Positions 56,752 to 64,000 of a stretch of DNA of 64,000 nucleotides are shown piece by piece (within the stretch, counting starts at the first letter, position 1; each line of letters starts with the position of its first letter). Origin of the DNA: Macrophomina tecta (Eukaryota > Ascomycota > Dothideomycetes > Botryosphaeriales > Botryosphaeriaceae); NCBI GenBank assembly GCA_024180945.1, contig JAKSGN010000041.1, positions 1,798,001 through 1,862,000 of the forward strand, read 5' to 3'. The position numbers and the translations under genes were made by a program. Below the pieces are notes generated by a model. It did no database searches and was not told where the DNA came from. It saw nothing but the letters and a program-made list of their open reading frames with translations.

Positions 56752-57769
56752 CCTGTTTCTCGCTCGTGTCTACTGAAACCTTCATATGGCAAATCCATGC
56801 TTGTGGCTTTGTTTCTGCCTCTTCCTTCCCTATGCCGGCTTGGGGTCATGTACTCGAAACTCCTCGCTTGCATCGCCCCGTTTATACTGCACCGAAGAAA
56901 CACTCCACTTGCCTTTTGCGGCGGCGTATACGCTGTACGGACTCAAATATACCTGTGCGTCAGCTTGGCGCCACGATCAGGCGCGAGCATTACACTGGCC
57001 TCAACGCAACCACTTGTTTCGAGGCTGATTTGTATCTAAAGCCTGGAACTGTCCTGGCCCGTCAAATTTGAAAAAAAAAAGAAAAAAAAAAGATGGCGAG
57101 CCTGCTAGGGCCGGAAGAAGACACCTTGCATGCCACATCATGAGAGCTCAGATCGTCAACCAAGATACGCTTGATGCGGTCGGCGCTTTATATATAAACC
57201 CCCTCCTTCCAGCTAATACAGTCATCTGGACGCAAGTTTGGCCCATAAGTTTACGTGTTTGCATGCGGATAACGGCTCCAAGTGCGGCGGCGGTATCTCA
57301 TGACTAGAGCTGAAAGCCCAATTAAGTCGGGTCACAGCCGCTGTGGCAGGCTAGTGATAGCGTATTGGATCGGCTAACGCTCGGTCGAGTGGGTACTCAA
57401 TGTGGCGGCTCATGCATCGTGTTTCTCGGCGTTTCGAGTCCCTATTGACGCTGACTGTCCGATAAAAAGACATCAAAGCACGCTCCGTATCACTAGCGAA
57501 GCCTGTGGAGCCATGCTGTTTATATGTTCGATACGCTATACGTTAGTTCGATGGAGCCAAGGCGCGCACAGTCAAGAAGCTAAGAAGCCCCGCGTATTCA
57601 CTACGCGGTCATCTCTCCCTTTCAGTCACACTTATCGCGCTTCGACCATCTCCAAGGTAGCCTTGACTGCTCCCCTGAAGCCTCCAAGCACATCACCAGC
57701 AGCCTCCACATTCAATTACATTCCGCGCTTTATCTGTATTTAGCTTCCTTATTATAGCACTCTCGCTTA
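56752..57769. other. intergenic with A-rich tract
   Basis: Upstream region of the AA9 gene, with an A-rich tract (57070-57091). Base composition is normal up to about 57.75 kb and then shifts sharply to AT. No gene seen. Confidence 0.45.
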
Positions 57770-58202
57770 GTTGTTACGGCGCAGCCTTCACAGGTCACTA
57801 GAAGAATACTGGGCAGGCAAGAGCGTAATAGGTGCAGGGGAATTAAGAACATTAGGCGCAGGTTAAGCGCCGAGAACCTAAAGGAATATATACGATAATT
57901 AACTTAAAACCCGCACTAGATTATTAATCTTAATAGAAAAAGCGCTAAGACCAGTATTTATCTAAAGCTCCTGATTCCTTTAGCTAGGTTCTCGAATCTT
58001 AACTTTATAGCTAAACGAGCTACATATTTAAAAATATAGGATTTAAAACTAAGTCTATAGTTTAAGGTATTTAACTCTTTTTTAATATTATTATTATTAT
58101 TATAGGGACTAAGGACTATAATATGGTTTTTTTTCTTAAGAATAAGGTAGTTATTAAATAAGTTATTCTATAAGCTATTCTATATATAAATAAAACCTAG
58201 TA

Positions 58203-58251
58203 ACGTGGTTGATAACCGAGCTGCGCATACAACCGAGCTGCGCACCCTACC
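58203..58251. repeat. left terminal inverted repeat
   Basis: Reverse complement of 60010-60058 with one mismatch in 49. Contains the 14-nt subrepeat AACCGAGCTGCGCA twice. Confidence 0.93.
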
Positions 58252-58315
58252 AATGCCGCGCGACTTTGCAGGCTAATATCTCAACACTACAACAAGCTAT
58301 TGCAATGCAACAAGT

Positions 58316-59977
58316 TTATTTAGAATTTTTAAATTCATTAGTATCTAGCTTGCAGGTACGCAAATTGTGTCCTAGCATACCGCAGCGCCCGCAGCGCCTT
58401 TGTTGTGTCGCATCCCCACCCGTGCGCGCCCTCTTCGAAGACTCCCCACCCTCATCCCGCCCACCTACGTTGCTAGGAGCCATCAATTCAGCTGCCTCCT
58501 CTGCCGTCAACGACCCTCTAGTCTGGATATACTTCCTCTTGCCTGATTTCCGCTTGGTTAGAGTCTTATTGGCCTCCCGCAAGTCTGTGATTTCGGCGCG
58601 CAACAACACCAGTTCGTGTGCCATCGCTATAGTGCCTTTTGTTAGCTGAACCACAGCTTCTTTCAAGGAACTTGGCGAAGAACCTGCAGGAGGCGGAATC
58701 TTATTAAGGACAAAGGCTGATTGGAAGTCTACTTCGTGAAGAGTGCGCGGTGTTTTGGGCTCCCAAGGGGTGGTCTCTAGGGCAGGTGGCGTTGGCGTAC
58801 GAAGCTTCACATCAAGCTTGGATAGCACCGCGTCTGGGTCTAGTGGGACTAGCCCAGCGCCTCTAAAGCTTGCAAGGATGTTCTCCTTCTTAAAAACCCG
58901 GTCGTGAGCTGCCCTGAAGGCTGGGAGGAACTCGGTCTTAGAGATATGGGTGACGTGCCTGCGCGCCAAGGCCGAGATCTCATCACCGTACGCGCGCTTC
59001 AACGGCGAATAGCAACCCACATCAAGTGGCTGCAATAGGTGCGACGCGTGTGGGGGCATACAGAGAGCGATAATCCTGTTCTCCCTACAGAGATCCTGGA
59101 AATCCTGCGAGTTGTGGCTCTCGTGACCGTCGATTATGAGCAGCCGGTGCGTGCCCACGGTACGCGACTTTGTATGCGCGTTAAAATGCTTTAACCACTC
59201 GACTCCGAGCTCGTTGGTCGTCCAGCCGTTCTCGGTGACTCCAATAGGCCAATCCTCGGGCACGAGGCCGTCCTGGTACCAGGTGGAGATGTGCTTCTTG
59301 CCTGCGAAGATGATGAAGGGGGGAATCACAGAGCCGTCGGCACAGATACACTCAATCGCGGTGGTCCACTCGCGATCGCCTGGCTGCACTAATTTCGCTT
59401 TGCCGCAGCGTTCTTCTGAGCCTGTAACCACGTACCGCGTCGAGATTACACCCATCATAAAGCCAGTCTCGTCAAAGTTGTAGCTGTCTTCATCAAGGAT
59501 GCCATACTTCGCCTTTATATTGCGCACCAGCTCGAACCACCTGCCAATCACCTCTGGATCTTCGTTCAAGGCTCGCTGGCGATCATAGGAACGTGTCATC
59601 CGAACCCTGAGCGCAGGCGATCGCTTAATGAGGTTATCCACCCAGCGCTTGCCTGTTGGCTTGCCACCCCGCTCTGCTAGCAACCTATCGGCCATTGCTC
59701 GCACAGCAAGCTTCGTAGGCGGAAACCCTCTTAAATCCTGGTCCAATATACGCTCAACTATCACTAGCTCCTCTTCCTTGCTGAGCTTTCGCCCGTTGGC
59801 CTCGCAATCGCGTCGGGGGGTCGCTCCACCGCGTCGGCTGCGGAGCGTACTTGGGGGAACGGCGTAGAGGGCCGCAGCGCGTCGCTCGCTTAAAGACGCG
59901 TTTCGTTTACGAGATTGTATAGCTAGCTTAATTCTCGCTTCGTTAGAAGATGTCAGTGTGTGGTGTTGTGGATGCAT
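58316..59977 (-). CDS. DDE transposase with C-terminal zinc knuckle
   Basis: Single exon, ATG 59977 (MHPQHHTLTSS), 553 aa. The frame extends into the TIR but without another ATG. A CENP-B/Tc5-type helix-turn-helix region covers about 10-125 (ERRAAALYAVPPSTLRSRRG; GKPTGKRWVDNLIKRSPALR). The DDE_1 catalytic triad is Asp169 (NFDETGF), Asp283 (LLIIDGHESH) and Asp319 (LLQPLDVGCYSPLK), with 35 residues between the last two, i.e. DD35D as in Fot1/pogo. A CCHC zinc knuckle follows near the C-terminus (CGRCGMLGHNLRTC). All catalytic residues are present and no stop or frameshift was seen, so the protein is probably functional. It should cut and paste its element at TA sites in the nucleus. Confidence 0.94.
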   Translation of the reverse strand: MHPQHHTLTSSNEARIKLAIQSRKRNASLSERRAAALYAVPPSTLRSRRGGATPRRDCEANGRKLSKEEELVIVERILDQDLRGFPPTKLAVRAMADRLLAERGGKPTGKRWVDNLIKRSPALRVRMTRSYDRQRALNEDPEVIGRWFELVRNIKAKYGILDEDSYNFDETGFMMGVISTRYVVTGSEERCGKAKLVQPGDREWTTAIECICADGSVIPPFIIFAGKKHISTWYQDGLVPEDWPIGVTENGWTTNELGVEWLKHFNAHTKSRTVGTHRLLIIDGHESHNSQDFQDLCRENRIIALCMPPHASHLLQPLDVGCYSPLKRAYGDEISALARRHVTHISKTEFLPAFRAAHDRVFKKENILASFRGAGLVPLDPDAVLSKLDVKLRTPTPPALETTPWEPKTPRTLHEVDFQSAFVLNKIPPPAGSSPSSLKEAVVQLTKGTIAMAHELVLLRAEITDLREANKTLTKRKSGKRKYIQTRGSLTAEEAAELMAPSNVGGRDEGGESSKRARTGGDATQQRRCGRCGMLGHNLRTCKLDTNEFKNSK

Positions 59978-60009
59978 CGCGTTTGAAGGTAGGTAGGATG
60001 GATTTTGGT

Positions 60010-60058
60010 GGTGGGGTGCGCAGCTCGGTTGTATGCGCAGCTCGGTTATCAACCACGT
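60010..60058. repeat. right terminal inverted repeat
   Basis: Pairs with 58203-58251. The outer end is directly followed by TA. Confidence 0.93.
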
Positions 60059-60464
60059 TATAACATATTTATCTACGGTATATTTATATAAAAAATACTA
60101 GACCTTAATAACTTAAGCCTTATTAAGAATGAGATTATAATCTTTAATCTAAATCTTATTATACTAGATAATTTCTATTAGCTTATCTCTAAAGAATAAA
60201 GAGAAAGCTAGAATACTAGCTCTATTATAGCTATTTTTAAGATACTTAAAAAATAAAAATAAGCTATTAATAATATTAGAATAATAGGCCCTAGTATACC
60301 CTTAGAGTACTTATACTATATATTCCACGTGCTTATTATATACTACGCATGGGCCCCTAGTATATAATACTACTAAGGGGCAAATCCTACACTACTAAGA
60401 ATTTATATCTAAGAATATATAACTCTTTAAAGGCTTCCTACTTATAACTAACTTATTCATAAAT

Positions 60465-60860
60465 TATTACAAACCCTAAAGGATAAGGGCTTTATAACCC
60501 TACGAATAGAAAGCCCGCACGGGAAAAGGTATTATAGAGACTAAGAACCCTTATAAATAGTAGAGCCGTACGGCCGGAATACCCGTATGGGAAACCTAGC
60601 CTTAAGAGAAGATAGCGCGTATAGCCCTAAGCTAAGTAGTAATAGAAGTCCGTATAAAAAAGATACCCGTATAGTATAATAATTACTTAGAAAAATAGTA
60701 GAACCGAGTTCCCATAGAAAAAAAATACCTATAAAAAAAGAGTATAAATCTAGAAAACCGACTTTAGATATAAGAAATAAATAAGAGAATATTAAATATA
60801 TTATCTACTTATTAGAATAGAAGTCAGGTTCCGGAAAATAGGCCTTAGCGCTATTATAGA
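60465..60860 (+). repeat. RIP-degraded copy of the LTR at 62704
   Basis: Aligns to the start of the intact LTR: TATTACAAACCC versus TGTTACGAACCC, and the unchanged GCCCGCACGGGAAAAGG. Differences that I aligned by eye are overwhelmingly C-to-T and G-to-A transitions. Resemblance is lost near 60860, at the block TTAGCGC, so the copy is truncated or rearranged there. Confidence 0.85.
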
Positions 60861-62703
60861 GTAGAAGATAGATAAGCTAGTTAAAGCAAGAATAGTTCTT
60901 CTAATATAAAGAATAGAACTTTAATAGGCGGCTTAAAGAGAGGGCTCTAATTAGCGTATTAGAAGGGGGTTCTCTACTAAGAGTAGGCTTTATAATACGG
61001 CTATAGAAGTATAATAGAAATAATAATAACGGGTAACGTTTACTAGCGTAGAATAAAGTAGAATAACCCTTATTAGAAGAAAGTTTAACTAACGAGTACT
61101 ACTTCGCGGCGTACTTATAGAATATATAGAAGCGGTAATTCTTCTTCTTCTTTTAGAATAGGTTCTTTTAGTTTTATTACTCTATTCGGTCGCCTACGAG
61201 ACGCTATATAATAGAGTTATTTTAGACTCTTTTTTTACTTCTTCTTATCTTCTATACGGTTCTAGCCGCCTTTACCCTCTAGCTTACTAGATGCTTTTTT
61301 ATAAAGCGTCCCTCTTATTAATAAATTTAGAGTCTAACGCGGGGGGCTAGTATAGCTACTAAATAGTTATAAAGCTTATAGTAAGTACTTTAGAAAAAAA
61401 AAAGAGCTTAGAAATATATAAAGGCACGAGAAGAATTTAGTATTAAGGACTAAGAAACTTATACCTAGCTAGATATAAGTTTTTCTAAGAAAATTAGTTT
61501 AACCCTAAAGAAACGTAGCCTAAGTATTACCCCGTATAAAACTAATTTAGGTTATAGTACTTTTAAGAATTCTAAGAATAGTTTTACTTCGTCGTAGACG
61601 ACTACGAATAAAGAACGTTCTACGAAGATATATAAAAATAATAGAATAGTAATCGTATACTCTATCTAGTTATGGTTTATTGCCTTTAGAGTTAAAATTC
61701 GTATTACTAAAAACGGCCTTACCTAGTTTATTATTAATAACTTAGGTGCGGATAGAGGCTTTATAAAAAGGCTTTATTATCTTATACTAGAAATAATAAT
61801 AGGATTTAGATTTTTATTCTATTTATTAATATATAAGTTTTTAGACTACTACCTTCATAGATATATAATAGTTAGTAGTAATTTAAATTTATCGAAACTA
61901 AAAGATTTACTAGATCTAAGAAACTAATCTATTATTCTTTAAGTAGCTTAATTAATAGGCGACCCTATAAATTTCTCTAGTATAAGAATAAGCGATAACC
62001 TTACGCTATCTATAGTAGTAGTATTCTAGAATAACTAAGTCGCTTCGCCGTATATAAGTACTATAATAAGCGAAAATAAATAAATCTTTCTTACTTTTAA
62101 CTAGCTTCGTTAATTATTAAGAAAAAGCTTAATAGATATTTAGTATAGTAAGGCTTTTTCGATATCTAGTTTAAGAAATATACCTATCTTTAATAGAACT
62201 AATATATTAAAGTTTTTTAAGAACTTTAAGTATCTCGCTAACGATAATAGCTACTCGAAGAGCGAAATAATAGAGCGCGTATCGTACTACTATAAGAACT
62301 TTATTACGAAGTCTATTAAAAAGACGCGCGCATTTAAAAACTATAATTAAAAGGCCTTAAAAAGATCTATACTATACAAATACTAGAACTACGATAAACG
62401 CGAAATATTATTTTATAAGAAAATACTATATAAGTATATAAAGCATAAGAACTAAAAAAAGTAGAAAAAGATTATATTAGAACTATAATAGTACTTAGTT
62501 TTCTTCTATACGATTTCTTAAAGTCTTTTAGAGAAAGATAAGATTTCTTTTTAAAAATAGACTAAGCTATTTCTATAAAAAATATTACGAGAAATATTAG
62601 TATTTCTTTTTAAAAAATACTAAATCGACTAAAGAAGCTCGTATATCTATAATTATAAAATAATTAGAACTTAACTAAATAAAAAGCTTATATTAAAAGA
62701 ATC

Positions 62704-63350
62704 TGTTACGAACCCCCGGGGACAAGGGCTTTATGACCCCGCGGGCTGGGAGCCCGCACGGGAAAAGGCACCGCAGGGGCCAGAAACCCTCACGGGCAGC
62801 AGAGCCGCACGACCAAGGCGCCCGCACGGGAAAACCAGCCTCAAGGGAGGACGGCGCGTACGGACCCAGGCTAGGCAACAACAGAAGCCCACACGGGAAC
62901 GACGCCCACGCGGCGCAGCGACACACCAAGGGCAGAATCCCGCAGGGGAAGAATCAGTCACGGAAGTACGCTTGGCCAAACCGGGTAGTAAGTACAGGAG
63001 TATACACCCTTGCCAAGGGCAGGAGATGGAACCCGGGAAACCGACTTTCGAGCACGAAGAACGAACAAGAGAAAGGCGGACATATCGTCCGCTCATCAAG
63101 GAAGAAGTCGGATTCCGGAAAACGGGCATTAGCGCCCAAGTCACGTGGGGCCCACCAGGCCCACCCGAGGATCAGAAGCCTTGGCACTGATCCAACTCTC
63201 AGATTGATCCAACACCACGACTGATCCAACAGTCGTCCTGATCCCCAGATTGTCATAGCTTTCCTACAGTATATAGAACACACTCATTAGGTAGTACTTT
63301 GGCCTTCGTGGTCAACTCAAGATTCCAATACAGACTTATTGGAGGTAACA
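62704..63350 (+). repeat. 5' long terminal repeat
   Basis: 647 bp bounded by the inverted ends TGTTAC...GTAACA (TG...CA). A TATA-like TATATAGAAC (63271-63280) lies about 70 nt from the 3' end. Around 63190-63245 the unit TGATCCAAC occurs three times with a partial fourth copy, possibly binding sites or a small tandem array. The second LTR lies outside the window, so the right boundary rests on the terminal inverted repeat. Confidence 0.8.
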
Positions 63351-63598
63351 AGCCTGACGCGCACCGCGCACCGACCTGTCACGTGATCGCTACCCATCGT
63401 TCCAATCCTTTACCCTTCTCTTGTCCTTCAAGGTAAACCTTACCGCTACCTGACCCTGCTAGGCGACTCCGAAGCCTAGTGGAAGAGGCCGCCGTTACAC
63501 TTTGACCACCATCCTTGCAAGGGAAGGCAGTTCCGAGGAGAGGAACACTCAACAACAAGGTAGTATCACCCGACACTTGACGCTAACTAAGCAACACA
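63351..63598 (+). other. retrotransposon leader
   Basis: Between LTR and gag. A primer-binding site would be expected at its start (AGCCTGACGCGCACCG...), but I could not match it to a specific tRNA 3' end by eye. Confidence 0.5.
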
Positions 63599-64000
63599 AT
63601 GAACGACGTCGACATGAACAACAACGGTCCCCCACAGCCAACTATGGCCGACCTCTTTCAGGTCATTCAAGACATGCAAGGCCAGATCGGCGAACTACGT
63701 GGACAACTCCAGGAGCAGACCAACGAGAACACCCAGCTCCATCGACAAATAGGCGAACTTCGCAACCAAGCCATTCCGACAACCCCTACCCCGGCACCCG
63801 CTCACACTCCGGCATCAACAACGACTCAACCTCCTGACAGAAGCACGAAGACGGCTAAGCCAGATCTATTCTACGGCAACCGAAAGAAGCTCCAGACCTT
63901 CCTCTCGCAACTCGACCTATACTTCTTCTTCAACTCCAGAGACTTCCCCACCGACGACAAAAAGGTAATGTTCGCAGCCACCTACCTCCGTGACATTGCG
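63599..64000 (+). CDS. gag: retrotransposon Gag, N-terminal part
   Basis: ATG 63599 opens a frame of 134 codons without stop to the window edge (402 nt). It begins MNDVDMNNNGPPQPTMADLF. A coiled-coil-like Gln/Glu/Arg-rich stretch follows (DMQGQIGELRGQLQEQTNEN), then a Thr/Pro-rich linker, and the typical Gypsy capsid start KPDLFYGNRKKLQTFLSQLD then LYFFFNSRDFPTDDKKVMFA. Family role: capsid protein that packages element RNA into virus-like particles. The C-terminal part and pol lie outside the window. Confidence 0.85.
   Translation, partial: MNDVDMNNNGPPQPTMADLFQVIQDMQGQIGELRGQLQEQTNENTQLHRQIGELRNQAIPTTPTPAPAHTPASTTTQPPDRSTKTAKPDLFYGNRKKLQTFLSQLDLYFFFNSRDFPTDDKKVMFAATYLRDIA

Larger units (their letters stand above)
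58203..60058 (-). mobile_element. Fot1/pogo-like DNA transposon, apparently intact
   Basis: Terminal inverted repeats at 58203-58251 and 60010-60058 share 45 identical bases then one mismatch in the next four, starting ACGTGGTTGATAACCGAGC. TA lies directly outside both ends (58201-58202, 60059-60060), the expected Tc1/mariner-pogo target duplication. Each repeat contains two copies of AACCGAGCTGCGCA 17 nt apart. The element is GC-rich, unlike the AT-rich host tract, and carries one intact transposase gene on the minus strand. Length 1856 bp. Confidence 0.93.
57770..62703. repeat. RIP-mutated AT-rich island
   Basis: Outside the inserted transposon (58203-60058), this tract is dominated by TA dinucleotides, while CA and TG are almost absent over hundreds of bases (for example 61201-61680). 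CG, CC and CT persist. That is the expected product of repeat-induced point mutation acting at CpA on both strands. No ORF of significance survives. A degraded LTR lies at 60465-60860. The rest is probably old retrotransposon sequence that can no longer be translated. Confidence 0.85.
62704..64000 (+). mobile_element. Ty3/Gypsy-like LTR retrotransposon, 5' part
   Basis: Consists of an LTR (62704-63350), an untranslated leader and the beginning of gag, continuing beyond the window. Unlike the sequence to its left it has normal GC content and no RIP signature. Classification rests on the gag sequence; pol lies outside. Confidence 0.85.

Noticed and set aside
1..64000. tRNA, rRNA or CRISPR features
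   Set aside because: Scanned by eye for the GGTTCGANNCC B box, conserved rRNA blocks and regularly spaced repeats; none convincing. A dedicated tRNA search would be needed to exclude intron-bearing tRNAs.

Overview
The window is nuclear DNA of a filamentous ascomycete (Pezizomycotina). Genes carry short GT-AG introns of about 46-72 nt with CTRAY-type branch points. Best matches are fungal families: Erb1, Prp5, CK2 beta, WDR48/Bun107, PDR-type ABC transporter, AA9 and GH43 enzymes. The AT-rich tract at the right end shows repeat-induced point mutation (RIP). Three secreted carbohydrate-active enzymes and a small cysteine-rich secreted protein suggest a plant-associated lifestyle. Dothideomycetes is my guess at class level, not something the sequence proves.

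Layout. 0.8-2.0 kb: conserved fungal protein of unknown function. 2-6 kb: long gene-free stretch. 6.1-8.9 kb: convergent pair of secreted proteins (GH43-like enzyme, beta-propeller lactonase-like protein). 9.8-18.5 kb: accessory cluster of a Yap-type bZIP regulator, two divergent MFS transporters and a secreted GH43 xylosidase/arabinofuranosidase. 18.8-21 kb: decayed zinc-finger transcription factor. 21-25.4 kb: nothing recognisable. 25.4-29.8 kb: full PDR (ABCG) transporter. 30.2-31.0 kb: broken Old Yellow Enzyme gene. 31.9-51.2 kb: a mostly conserved block (WDR48/UAF1 homologue, bHLH factor, ERB1, PRP5, a lipid-anchored small protein, a Zap1-like zinc-finger factor, an effector-like secreted protein, CK2 beta). 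53.2-54.6 kb: monocarboxylate-type MFS transporter. 55.6-56.6 kb: AA9 lytic polysaccharide monooxygenase. 57.8-62.7 kb: RIP-mutated, CpA/TpG-depleted island split by an apparently intact Fot1/pogo-like DNA transposon. 62.7-64.0 kb: 5' part of a Ty3/Gypsy-like retrotransposon (LTR, leader, start of gag) running off the window.

Most protein-coding models were assembled by hand from ORF pieces. Each multi-exon model listed has GT-AG introns, restores the family's continuous sequence and sums to a multiple of three. The conserved block serves ribosome biogenesis, splicing, ubiquitin and CK2 signalling. The accessory parts serve polymer breakdown, solute or drug transport and its regulation, and include two pseudogenes and young mobile elements. 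The clearest unusual signal is the right end: an old RIP-degraded LTR and an unmutated LTR of the same family about 2 kb apart, with an unmutated DNA transposon nested in the mutated tract.
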